Part shown: piece after piece, positions 27,479 to 36,480 of the stretch
Position numbering within the stretch: the stretch's first letter is position 1
Layout of the letters: the number at the start of each line of letters is the position of its first letter
NCBI GenBank assembly: GCA_021203515.1
Contig: JAJQAY010000140.1
Span: 1 to 64,000, forward strand
Direction of reading: 5' to 3'
Origin: Bacteroides sp.
GTDB taxonomy: Bacteria; Bacteroidota; Bacteroidia; Bacteroidales; Bacteroidaceae
DNA length: 64,000 nt
Made by a program: the position numbers and the translations under genes
The notes under the pieces: model-generated
The model's input: only the letters and a program-made list of their open reading frames with translations
Told to the model about the DNA's origin: nothing
Databases searched by the model: none

Positions 27479-28396
27479 TTACAACCACTTTTCTACAATC
27501 TTCTCCGTTTTATCCCACAATTCCTGCATCTGTACATGACGTGTATATTTCGCAGAAAGCGATTTAGACCGGCAACTCACATTCAGTGTTCCCGTACGCT
27601 CTCCGGCATCCTCGTCCAGTAACAGATGAATTGCCGTAGCTGCTCCTTGCTTGGGGGTACGAATAAAGGGACGAAAGAGGATATCTGTCAACGGGTCGAA
27701 CCACATGTGCATCGTGATAATATTGGTCGATACAATGCCCGGGTCTGTCGCATTTACCACAATCCCCTTGTCCCTGACAAGATTGGACAAAGCAATCGTA
27801 AACAGCGTCAAAGCCAGTTTTGTATTACTATAAATAGGAATACGCCAGAAACTCCCCTTTTTGCCACGCAGAAAGAAATCCGGAAAATCAAGACGACCGA
27901 TAGCATAGGTGCAGGATACCATATTAACAATACGACTCCCCTCTCCCATTAGCGGAAGTAGCTTGCGGGTAAGCAAATAAGGGCCTACATAGTTGACGCT
28001 GACCGTTCGTTCCAGCCCGTCTTCGGTCATGCAGCGTTCCGTCTCCATTGTTCCGGCATTGTTCATCAGTAGTTCCACCGGTTCGCCACGTCTGAGTACC
28101 GTTTCGGCAAAAGCGGCAACAGATGAAAGGGAAGACAAGTCGATGCCCATCACTTCTATGGATGAATTACCGGTTTCACGTATTAACATCTGCCGTACCT
28201 TTTCCGCTTTTGGCGGACGATAGCACGCCATGATAATCCGGTATCCGGCCAGCGCTACGGCACGCGTGATTTTCGTACCCATGCCACCGTCGGCACCTGT
28301 TATAATGGCGAGTTTACTCTTCTCCCCCTCGAAGACAGGAGTTTCGATATTATTCTTACAAGCTATTGTTTCCATCGGCTGTTTCAATCCTTTCAA
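27479..28396 (-). CDS. Short-chain dehydrogenase/reductase, candidate 3-beta-hydroxysteroid dehydrogenase
   Basis: Classical SDR fold, 305 residues. The NAD(P) motif TGADGGMG lies near residue 35. NNAG is present, and the active site has Ser (NMVSCTYA) and YSNTK (Tyr-X3-Lys). The retinol-dehydrogenase-like layout and the neighbouring Old-Yellow-Enzyme and steroid 5-alpha-reductase-like genes suggest 3-beta-hydroxysteroid (bile acid) dehydrogenase activity. Similar trios in gut Bacteroidetes convert 3-oxo-delta4-lithocholate towards iso-allo-lithocholate. The start at 28396 overlaps the 3' end of the reductase gene by 41 nt; an in-frame ATG at 28375 shortens this to 20 nt. Substrate assignment is inference. 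Confidence 0.85.
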   Translation of the reverse strand: MKGLKQPMETIACKNNIETPVFEGEKSKLAIITGADGGMGTKITRAVALAGYRIIMACYRPPKAEKVRQMLIRETGNSSIEVMGIDLSSLSSVAAFAETVLRRGEPVELLMNNAGTMETERCMTEDGLERTVSVNYVGPYLLTRKLLPLMGEGSRIVNMVSCTYAIGRLDFPDFFLRGKKGSFWRIPIYSNTKLALTLFTIALSNLVRDKGIVVNATDPGIVSTNIITMHMWFDPLTDILFRPFIRTPKQGAATAIHLLLDEDAGERTGTLNVSCRSKSLSAKYTRHVQMQELWDKTEKIVEKWL

Positions 28397-29593
28397 TCTC
28401 CTTCTTCAAGCAAACGGGCAGTCCCTCCTGCAAATGCTGATGGCAAGCCATTTCTATGGAATACATCCTGGCAATACAATAATTGCTATGCTTACAGTTG
28501 CAACGAGCATTCTCCTCCTCACGCATACGGTTTACAAAGTCCGGTTCATTGAGCAAAGCACGCGCCATTTGTACGGCTTCAAACCCTTCATCCAGCACTT
28601 CATCTATCTTGGCACGCGACACCAGTCCTCCCACATAAATCAACGGCATCTTCAGTTCTGCACGAAACTTCAAAGCATCTTCCAGGAAGTATGCCTCTTT
28701 GAAGGGTACACCGGGTATCATCCACTTGCCCACCATACGTACTCCATACTTCAACCACCAACAAGTCATATAGTGCGTCATGCTACGGATAGGCATTTCC
28801 CCACGCATCACATACATCGGCGCCTTACTGACGAAGCCGCCACTCAACACCAACCCGTGTGCTCCCGACTGTTCCAGCCGCTTTGCCACCTGCATCGTTT
28901 CGTCTATATCCATACCGCCCCGAAATCCGTCGCGCATATTCATCTTCACCAACACTGCATATCACCGCCGGCTGCTTTCATCACCTCCTCCATCACCATA
29001 TCCATAAAACGCATACGGTTCTCCAAAGAACCTCCGTATTCATCCTCACGATGATTAGTAGAAGGAGACAAGAACTGGCTAATCAGATAACCATGTCCGG
29101 CATGCACCTCCACCGAGTCGAAGCCTGCCTCACGAGCCAAACTCACCGAACGCCCGTAGGCACGCGCCATCTCGGGCAGTTCATCAGCACGAAGCCCGCG
29201 TACAAACGTAGGAGAATACAGATTGAAACCACCACTGGCACCCACAGGCGTACATCCGCAGATACTCTTATGCGACATATTTCCGCAATGCCCCAACTGA
29301 ATTCCTGCCGCAGCACCTTCGGCATGTACGGCATCCGTCAGCCGGCGAAGCCCGGGAAGTATCTCAGGGCGCATCCACAATTGGCGGTCAAAAGACAGGC
29401 CACTTTGAGTCACGGCAGCATAAGCAACCGTAGTCATACCTACACCACCTGCCGCTACCGAGCGATGATAGTCGAGCAACATGTCCGAAGGTACATTTCC
29501 CGGACACATACTCTCGAAAGCAGCCGAACGGATAGTACGGTTACGTAGCGTCAACGGCCCCAAAGTAATGGGAGTGAATAATTTCGATTTCAT
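28356..29593 (-). pseudogene. NADH:flavin oxidoreductase (Old Yellow Enzyme family), candidate steroid 5-beta-reductase, one frameshift as read
   Basis: FMN-dependent ene-reductase. The N-terminal part (29593-28946) has LFTPITLGPLTLRNRTIRSA, HCGNMSHKSICG, and HAGHGYLISQFLSPSTNHRE then DEYGGSLENRMRF, the canonical active-site and FMN-loop motifs. The C-terminal part (28955-28356) has VLSGG, IYVGG and MARALLNEPDFV, and a Cys cluster CNCKHSNYC. The frames join if one G is restored after ATG near 28963 (Gly-Asp-Met-Ala-Val-Leu-Val-Lys), giving 412 residues. In bile-acid clusters this family reduces the delta4 bond to the 5-beta product. The gene is read as frameshifted, possibly by sequence error. 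Confidence 0.85.
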
Positions 29594-29668
29594 GTGATGG
29601 TTGATGATTTTAGATTTTAGATTTATGATTTATGATTTCAGATTTATCAACGATTAACTTTCAGCTGT

Positions 29669-30438
29669 TCAATAGACATAAGGTATGATACGCTTGCGTT
29701 TTCCCACCGCCTCATTGCCGAATTCTTCCCGATAATGACGATAAATAGCATCGGCGCGCGGCACTAAATTGGCAAATGTCCACCAGACAAATACCCAAGC
29801 TGCCGGAGAGGCCGTGAGAACGGCAAATCCGGTCCATTCTATCAGTTCACCGAAATAATTGGCAGACGTCACATAGCGATACAACCCCTTTGTAGGCAGA
29901 TAGTGTTTCGTATCACCCGGTTGGCGAAGATAGCGGATGACGTGGTCGGAATGCAGATTAATGCCCATGCCCAGAAAGAACAGAATAATGCCTGCCAAAG
30001 CATGAGGCTTCAATAAATAGGCCCAGCCCCGACATACAAATCCCCGGGAGCAAAATAAAACAATCCGCCGGCCTGCATCATTCCGTTCAAGACATTGAAC
30101 ACAATGCCCATCAGCATAATGGCAACCGGCATACGACTTTTACCTTTCAGCAGAAAGGGGAAGATGAAGGCACGCTGCAGATAATGTAACTGAAACAACA
30201 GAAGGAATAGATAGACCGGTATAGAAAAGCCAACTCCACTCCTCCCCCAAAGCCAGAACATGACAAAGAACACCGGCGCTTCCATCAAAATCCACGCCAG
30301 CTTATTGTTGATAGAAACACCCCACGAAGCAGTACGAAACATTCCGTATCCGGCCTTAATAAAATAAAGTGCAATGAAAACCAGAAGTGCTACTACACTC
30401 ATTGCACCTAAAAATATCTGAAAGGTTTCCTGACTCAT
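29669..30438 (-). pseudogene. Steroid 5-alpha-reductase-like membrane protein, one frameshift as read
   Basis: Polytopic membrane protein of the 3-oxo-5-alpha-steroid 4-dehydrogenase family. The first part (30438-30010) holds about four TM helices. The second (30013-29669) has the conserved C-terminal domain with YVTSANYFGELIEWTGFAVL and a final KRKRIIPYVY. In eukaryotic and bacterial members the NY-GE-EW-G motif is part of the NADPH site. The two parts join with one base restored in the G run near 30030 (Gly-Trp-Ala-Tyr-Leu-Leu-Lys-Pro), giving 256 residues. It is first in an operon with the ene-reductase and the short-chain dehydrogenase. Together these are the enzymes needed to make 5-alpha (allo) and 3-beta (iso) bile acids from a 3-oxo-delta4 intermediate. 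Confidence 0.85.
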
Positions 30439-30513
30439 ATTCTTTCATTTTAGGTGCAGCAAATATAAAGAAAACTTACGAAATAAAAAGCGTTTTATCC
30501 CGGCATTTGTTCA

Positions 30514-30933
30514 TCATCCAATCAATATATGCCGGCCTCTGCGGAGAAGATGGTCGGAATTTCCGTCATCAAGCACTCTCCACAACACAGGCAACACATA
30601 GGTAGAACAGACTTTACCCTTCCTGTACACTTCCACCACCGGATGATATTCTCCCGGCATCAGGTTAGGCATAGTCATCAGTACCTGAGTATCTGTATGC
30701 ATATATACGCTTTTGACTCTTATCCGGCTGTTTTTATCATTGGCAGGTGAAAGACTCAAGACTATATTATCCGGCGACGACTGACACAAATTTTCTCCGG
30801 TAATCACTACAGGAGCATTCGGGGTAATAGTGCCATCGTGCAACCCGGTCAACGGGTCATAAATATCTTTAATCACAGGAACATTCTCTTTCACAAATAC
30901 TTCATATTTCTTATCACAATTACCAACCATCAT
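30514..30933 (-). CDS. Small TIG/DUF4469-like beta-sandwich protein
   Basis: A 139-residue protein with no signal peptide. The segment PVIKDIYDPLTGLHDGTITP then NAPVVITGENLCQ resembles the Ig-like C-terminal domain (DUF4469) found fused to HU-like DNA-binding domains in Bacteroides, where the usual motif is TGxxDGTxTPGGxxxITG. Here the HU part is absent, so it is either a stand-alone domain or a remnant. It ends VLDDGNSDHLLRRGRHILIG. It lies alone between the bile-acid-type operon and the regulator genes. No function is proposed. Confidence 0.6.
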   Translation of the reverse strand: MMVGNCDKKYEVFVKENVPVIKDIYDPLTGLHDGTITPNAPVVITGENLCQSSPDNIVLSLSPANDKNSRIRVKSVYMHTDTQVLMTMPNLMPGEYHPVVEVYRKGKVCSTYVLPVLWRVLDDGNSDHLLRRGRHILIG

Positions 30934-31161
30934 CTTCTAAATTCCCCTATACATTAATCTATAAATAAGTCTCTAAATGAGATGACAAAGTTATATCAGA
31001 GTTCATGTATTTCTATGGCTTAAAAAAAAGCATTGTTATTCCTCCTCTTTTCTACCTATGAACATTCCGTACCGCTATCTTTCAATTTCCGACAATATCG
31101 TCGTTTGAAACGGATTTGTTACGTTTTACGAAACAAATACATTTCCGGAGTGTTATTATAG

Positions 31162-32145
31162 ATGACATCAACTAACACAAAGGTTATGATAGCAAATGAA
31201 TTAAATACCGGATTAATTAATGCCGTAAAAGAGAAACTCTCCCCTAAAGATAATTTAGCCAATACTCTTATGGACATTCTCTGCATAGGCAAAGAAGCCA
31301 TATACCGCCGATTGAGACATGAAGTACCATTCACACTTGCGGAAGCAGCCACCGTTTCGAAGAAACTGGGCGTATCGTTAGATAAAATTATGGGTACAAG
31401 CTTTAGCGATAATGCTGTATTCGACGTTAATATACTGGATTACAACAATCCCTTCGATACCTATCGTTCCATTCTGGAAAAAGATGTGAAGATATTCCAT
31501 GCCATAAAAGAGGACCCTACGTCCGAAATAGGGACTTCCTCCAACATCATCCCCCAAACGCTGTCATTGAAGTACGACAGCCTGTCCAAGTTCCGCCTCT
31601 ATAAATGGATGTACCAGAATGAAAGTATCAATTGCCAATGCTTCAAAGAGCTTGAAATCCCGTCAAAGCTAGTAAATATGCAAAAAGAATTTGCCAATAT
31701 GGCATCCCATATCCATTCCACCTATTACATATGGGACAGTATGATTTTTCAGCATTTGATTAACGACGTTCAGTATTTCTGCAACATCCACCTCATATCC
31801 GAGGAAGACAGAGGCAGAATTAAAGAAGACTTGCTCTTATTGGTAGACGAGTTGGAAATGATGGCTATCCGGGGTAAATCGGAGACAGGTAAGGATGTGA
31901 AAATCTATATATCGAATATGAATTTCGAAGCGACCTATAGCTATCTACAGACAGACTTGCTACAAATCAGCATGATTCGCATATACTCCATCAACTCCAT
32001 CACCACACAGGATAAAGAGATATTCTCCGGTCTGAAAGAGTGGATCCAGTCATTGAAGAAGTTCTCTACGATGATATCCGAAAGCGGCGAAATGCAACGG
32101 ATACAATTCTTCAAGCAGCAACGCGAAATAATCGGCCAGTTGTAA
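31162..32145 (+). CDS. Helix-turn-helix regulator, paralogue 1, next to the fimbrial operon
   Basis: A soluble 327-residue protein; an internal ATG at 31186 is an alternative start. The N-terminal region has a helix-turn-helix-like segment, GKEAIYRRLRHEVPFTLAEA then TVSKKLGVSLDKIMG, similar in spacing to phage-type or Cro-like DNA-binding domains. The remaining 230 residues are helical and end SGEMQRIQFFKQQREIIGQL. It is clearly homologous end to end to the next gene at 32382. No known ligand domain is recognised. The pair faces the fimbrial operon, so control of that operon is a reasonable guess. Confidence 0.75.
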   Translation: MTSTNTKVMIANELNTGLINAVKEKLSPKDNLANTLMDILCIGKEAIYRRLRHEVPFTLAEAATVSKKLGVSLDKIMGTSFSDNAVFDVNILDYNNPFDTYRSILEKDVKIFHAIKEDPTSEIGTSSNIIPQTLSLKYDSLSKFRLYKWMYQNESINCQCFKELEIPSKLVNMQKEFANMASHIHSTYYIWDSMIFQHLINDVQYFCNIHLISEEDRGRIKEDLLLLVDELEMMAIRGKSETGKDVKIYISNMNFEATYSYLQTDLLQISMIRIYSINSITTQDKEIFSGLKEWIQSLKKFSTMISESGEMQRIQFFKQQREIIGQL

Positions 32146-32322
32146 CCACACATTTCCGATAATCGCAACACCAAGCCTGCTTGTTTCCCTTATCGTCATT
32201 CAGACAGGCGTAATAAACATTATTTTCATCATGCACCACCGGCATGGCCTTTCTTTTTTCAAAGAGAAAGGTCATGCTCCCCTATACATGATATAGTTCA
32301 CTGATATTTCACTACCAACCTC

Positions 32323-32330
32323 TATATTTG
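32323..32330 (+). promoter_or_regulatory. Bacteroides -7 box for regulator paralogue 2
   Basis: TATATTTG fits TAnnTTTG and lies 52 nt upstream of the ATG at 32382. A -33 TTTG is not clear. It implies that the second regulator has its own promoter. Confidence 0.45.
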
Positions 32331-32381
32331 CACGTTCCAGATAATGGTCAATACATACAAACCTGAAAGGAGAAAATAGTG

Positions 32382-33341
32382 ATGAAGAATTATATCGTAG
32401 AAGACTTGATTTACAAAATGAAAGAGAGACTTCCCAAAGGGAAAAACCTGGCGAACTGCCTTGCCGAAACCTTGTGTATAGGAAAAGAAGCTGTATATCG
32501 CAGACTGCGTGGTGAAGTGGCCTTCACCTTTGATGAAATAGCCGTCATATCTACCAGCCTGGGCATTTCTATCGATCAGGTCATCGGTAACCATTCCTCC
32601 AACCGGGTCACCGTTGATTTGAACTTATTGCATTCGCCAGATTTATATGAAAGTTATTATGAAATTATGGAGCACTATCAGCACTTCACCGACTTTGCCA
32701 AAGACGACAAGAGTTCTGAAATATACACCGCCACCAACACCATTCCGTTCACCCTTTATTCATCTTATTACTATCTTTCCAAATTCCGTTTGTGTCGGTG
32801 GATGTATCAGAACGGGAAGATAAAAACCCCGTACTCCCTGGCCGACATGCAAATTCCGAAAAAGATTATCGATGCACACAAGAAGCTGAGCGACAATATA
32901 AGAAGGAGCAGAAAAGCATACTTCATATGGGACACGGGAATTTTTCACTCCTTCGTAAAAGAGATAAAGTACTTTGCAGAGTTAGGATTGGTATCCGCAC
33001 ACGATGTCACTGCTCTGAAAGAGGAGTTGCAAAGGCTGCTCGTCGAACTCGAACACCTGTCTATCGAAGGCAAATTCAACGAAGACAACGAGCTATACAT
33101 CTACCTCTCGAATATCAACTTCGAGGCCACCTATAGTTTCATCAGCAAGAAAGACCTGCAAATCAGTCTCATCAGAGTGTTCTCCATCAACTCTATGGAC
33201 TCGCAAAGCCCCGACATCTGCCAGATGCAAAAGAACTGGATACAGTCTTTGAGAAGACACTCCACCCTGATTACAGGTAGCGGAGAAGCCCAGCGCATCA
33301 TCTACTTCGGGCAACAAAAGCAGATAATCGAAACACTATAA
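32382..33341 (+). CDS. Helix-turn-helix regulator, paralogue 2
   Basis: A 319-residue paralogue of the gene at 31162. The N-terminal domain reads CLAETLCIGKEAVYRRLRGE then VAFTFDEIAVISTSLGISID. The C-terminal half shares blocks such as NFEATYS, QISLIRVFSINS and WIQSLRR. Both copies lack TM segments and known sensor domains. A strong terminator follows at once. The tandem duplication points to related but distinct roles, possibly controlling the convergent fimbrial operon. The start is taken at the ATG (32382) just after an in-frame GTG. Confidence 0.75.
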   Translation: MKNYIVEDLIYKMKERLPKGKNLANCLAETLCIGKEAVYRRLRGEVAFTFDEIAVISTSLGISIDQVIGNHSSNRVTVDLNLLHSPDLYESYYEIMEHYQHFTDFAKDDKSSEIYTATNTIPFTLYSSYYYLSKFRLCRWMYQNGKIKTPYSLADMQIPKKIIDAHKKLSDNIRRSRKAYFIWDTGIFHSFVKEIKYFAELGLVSAHDVTALKEELQRLLVELEHLSIEGKFNEDNELYIYLSNINFEATYSFISKKDLQISLIRVFSINSMDSQSPDICQMQKNWIQSLRRHSTLITGSGEAQRIIYFGQQKQIIETL

Positions 33342-33344
33342 AGC

Positions 33345-33380
33345 AGAGGGGGAATTGCCGTCACGGCAACCTCCCCCTCT
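33345..33380. terminator. Terminator between regulator 2 and the fimbrial operon
   Basis: AGAGGGGG (33345-33352) pairs with CCCCCTCT (33373-33380), and TTGCCG/CGGCAA (33355-33360/33364-33369) closes the inner stem. It can serve both convergent transcripts. Confidence 0.75.
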
Positions 33381-33414
33381 ATAACAAAACAAACAAACAA
33401 ACAATTAATCGGAA

Positions 33415-34374
33415 TTACATTCCTCCTTCCGACTGAACATACCATGTCCAGCCATTGATTTCAATCTGTATCGTATTCCAGGAACCTGAGAAGAAGAAAA
33501 CGATTTTATACTCGCTCTCCCTATCAAGGTATTCCTGCGGCTCCAAGTTGTGCCCCACTATACCGGTCATTTCCAGATAGTCAATCAGATTAATATTGAA
33601 TACCTTCTTCCCGGTGGCCTTCTCGGTCACCACAAAACGGGTCTGCCTGTCGGCCATCAGCCGCATGGTGTTCAGTTCCACTGCCGCAGCCGAGTTTCAT
33701 TGTTCCATGTAGTAGGGATGAAAGCTCAGGACATCGTCGTCCAGCAACGAGTTGTCGTGCCCCAGATAGCCGTTCGACTCGATTATCTCGTAATCGTAAT
33801 CGTGCACGTTTATGCCCCAATCGGCATCGCCGGCATAACCCTGAAAGACAAACCGCAGTTTATTGGTATCCTTTATCAGATTGATAGTTTCCGTCTGGTT
33901 GACGTCTCCCGTGAAATCCACTGTATTGATTTCGCCATACCAGAGGGGTTCCAGCTCATGCTCGATGACGAGAGTTTTCTCACGTTTCAACAGCAAGCGC
34001 AGGTCGGTAATGGTGGAAACACCCGGCTCCAACGGGGTAATATCGTAGGAACCGTGCGCTCCCGCCCATGCCATAAGCTGGTATTCGCCGATGGGAAGTT
34101 CCACCGACATCAAGTAGTTTCCGGTAGTCAGCACATTGCCTTCTTCCGATTGCCGAAACAAGAACCGCCCTTCTTTGTCGAATACATACAGCTCCACCTT
34201 GTCTACCTGAGTATGGAATGCATCGGTAAAAAGCATATTATAGCCATACTTGAAGCGGACAAGCAGGCGGCACTCCGGCAGTTCCTCATTGAAACTATCG
34301 CAAGAGGATAGTATCAATGTACCTGTCACGAGGACACCCAGGAGCATGGTATGTATCAGATGCTTTATCTTCAT
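33415..34374 (-). pseudogene. FimB/Mfa2-family fimbrial anchor lipoprotein, in-frame UGA as read
   Basis: Mfa2/FimB-type anchor subunit that holds the fimbria at the outer membrane. The lipoprotein signal ends LILSSCDSF, with Cys lipidated. DKVELYVFDKEGRFLFRQSE and ELPIGEYQLMAWAGAHGSYD are typical of the N-terminal Mfa2 domain. The C-terminal part has ELNTMRLMADRQTRFVVTEK and ends NGWTWYVQSEGGM. A TGA at 33697-33699 separates the two halves in the same frame, after MEQ. Removing it gives 319 residues, a normal length. A substitution such as TGG or CGA to TGA is likely. It is the last gene of the fimbrial operon. Confidence 0.8.
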
Positions 34375-34486
34375 TCTTCTATTTTTCTGGTTTATGAGTA
34401 TTCTTTTTGTTGAAATTTATCAGCACGCAGAGGCGATTTTGCAACTACTTGACTATCAGCAGTGTTAGAGGCATCATAAATGAGGT

Positions 34487-34560
34487 TACGACTGAATAGG
34501 GTTCAGTATACGACTGATTGCATTTCAGTATACGGCTGAATAGGGTTCAGGATACGACTC
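34487..34560. repeat. Tandem array, 22-bp units, between Mfa2-like and Mfa1-like genes
   Basis: Units start at 34487, 34509, 34531 and 34553, exact 22-bp spacing. The consensus begins TACGACTGAATAGGGTTCAG and contains the dyad CTGAA/TTCAG. It lies in a 426-bp gap without a gene. Confidence 0.8.
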
Positions 34561-34610
34561 ATCTCTGATGCTTCTTTCATTGTAAACAATTTATCCTGCA
34601 TTATTCATCG

Positions 34611-34740
34611 TAGGAGTTAAAGGAGTTATCACTTCGTTAGGAGTTAAGGAGTTAGAGCCAATACTACCGCATTCTCAGAACAAAACTATCAGCTTTAACT
34701 CCTAAGCCAACTTGTTGGCTGATAACTCCTTTAACTCCTA
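34611..34740. repeat. Inverted repeat with 21-bp perfect arms
   Basis: The arm at 34611-34631 (starts TAGGAGTTAAAGG) is the exact reverse complement of 34720-34740 (ends TTTAACTCCTA). The arms are 88 nt apart, and degenerate copies of GGAGTTA lie between and around them. Non-coding; it could form a large hairpin in the fimbrial mRNA between the major fimbrilin and anchor genes. Confidence 0.75.
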
Positions 34741-34800
34741 TAACTCCTGAGTATGAATTATTCAGGTTATATTATATAAAGTCAATTCATTAATCTGGTT

Positions 34801-36459
34801 TTATAGTTCTACGGTCTGCTTGTACCAAGTCCACGGATTAACCTCGATTTTGATAGACAGATGTCTTTCCAGGTCTTCATCCGGCGCATTGGGGTCGGGG
34901 TCGGGTATGGACGGATAGCCGGGGGTTGTTGATGCCGGAGACATGAATATCGTAAACAGAGTTGCGCACCACGCCAAACTCACCCAACTCGTTCATGAAG
35001 TCATCCGCATCTTTATTATCATGCTTAACCATGATTTTGTAGTAGCAGATGCCCTCGGCGTAATAGCTCACCTCTCCCAGACTCTTTCCACCGGCACTGG
35101 CGGCAGAAATCTGATCGGCCAGAAGTTCGAACTCGTGCGCTACGGTACTCGCCTTTGCCTCTGCATCAGTCTGGTTCATCTGTACAGACTGTGAAATATC
35201 GATTTTGTTAATCCCCAGTTTCGCTATATAGTCATTATATCCGTCTGTAATAGGCGTTTCATAGCCTGCAGGGTCGTTGTGCATATACTTATTTTTCAGT
35301 TCTTCCTCGATATACATCAGGATAGTGGCATTGGTATAAAAGCCATTGTTCATGATAAACCAATCCTCTCCATCCTGAAGCGCTACGGGAACACTGGAAC
35401 CGAAGACTTTCAGGTTCTTGGGTGCATATCTCACTTTCAGCAGCGCTTGGGTGGTATAGGCGTGTACATTGTAGGCAGCCGTTTGCGTATTTTCCAGGCA
35501 ATAGATGGGATTGGTTGTTCCCAAATCTTTCCAGCCAATCGTGCCGAGGTCGGAAGAAGAAGATACGTAATTATAATTGGCATCGTAAGTGCCGTTGCAG
35601 ACGCGTCTCATGCACCGATAGGGTTCAGGCCGTCGCCATAATTGGGGTCTATCCTATAAGAGCCCAAGCCGTACTGGTCGAAAGGAGTCAGCGTATTCAG
35701 CGCGGTTTCGGTGCGCACGGATACAGGGAAATACTTCTTATTAGTGACGTTCAGATACCAGGCTGCATCCGAGATGGTTGCCGAGGTACTAAGAGCATCA
35801 CCGGTGTTATCCAGCATTACGCGCACCTTAGCCACCACACGGTCGAGCCTGATGGTCAACGGCGAACTTTCGGCCTGGGCAGCGGTGCTGTAAAGCGACA
35901 GTCTCTCGGCCGAGCCGTCGGCCTTCGAAGGTTCAAGTCCTCCTTTGGCATTGGTCATCAGGAAGCTTTCCGACTTGGCAACACCTGCCGTAACGTCCGT
36001 TATGTCAGCAACGGCAGCATTTACTGTGGCGTAAGTAGTACCCGGGGTCGAAGGCGTTTTTTCAGTAATCGCCGGCAAGTTTACCGGATTGGCAACTATC
36101 AGTACGGCTTCCGAGGAAGCAGGCACCTTGAAAGCATTGCTACGGTTGGACTGATTGTTTATGAAGTCATCCCCTGCCGGAAAGTCCACTACCCTCGTCA
36201 CCTCACTGGTAGTAGCGTGCCCGTCGAAGAAGATGGCTTTCACACTTGTAATCTTACTTTCATTGGCCGTACCCGTATCTTGGTTAGGAGCATTCAGCCC
36301 GCGAGTTTTAGAAGTAGTCTGGACGTTCAAAGCCACCCATGCCTCCCCTTTTGGGTCAATCACACCGCCACTTCCCGTATCATCGGGAATGACGTTTTCA
36401 CTACATGCAGCAAATGCCATAGCAGCAAGTGCCAACATCAAATAATTCCTCTTTTTCAT
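34801..36459 (-). pseudogene. Mfa1-like major fimbrial subunit, two frameshifts as read
   Basis: Major fimbrilin lipoprotein. The signal MKKRNYLMLALAAMAFAACS ends with a lipidated Cys. A Thr/Ala-rich fimbrilin N-terminal domain follows, with EAWVALNVQT and the conserved LTIRLDRVVAKVRVML strand. The middle part (35611-34877) has YAEGICYYKIMVKHDNK and YDIHVSGINNP. The C-terminus (PDPDPNAPDED then IEVNPWTWYKQTVEL) is the donor-strand end. The first junction (near 35610) lacks one base. The second, in the GGGGG run at 34923, has one extra G. Correcting both gives 552 residues. Proteolytic maturation and strand exchange, as known for Mfa1, would be expected. Confidence 0.82.
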
Positions 36460-36480
36460 TGTTCAACAAGTTTTTATTTA

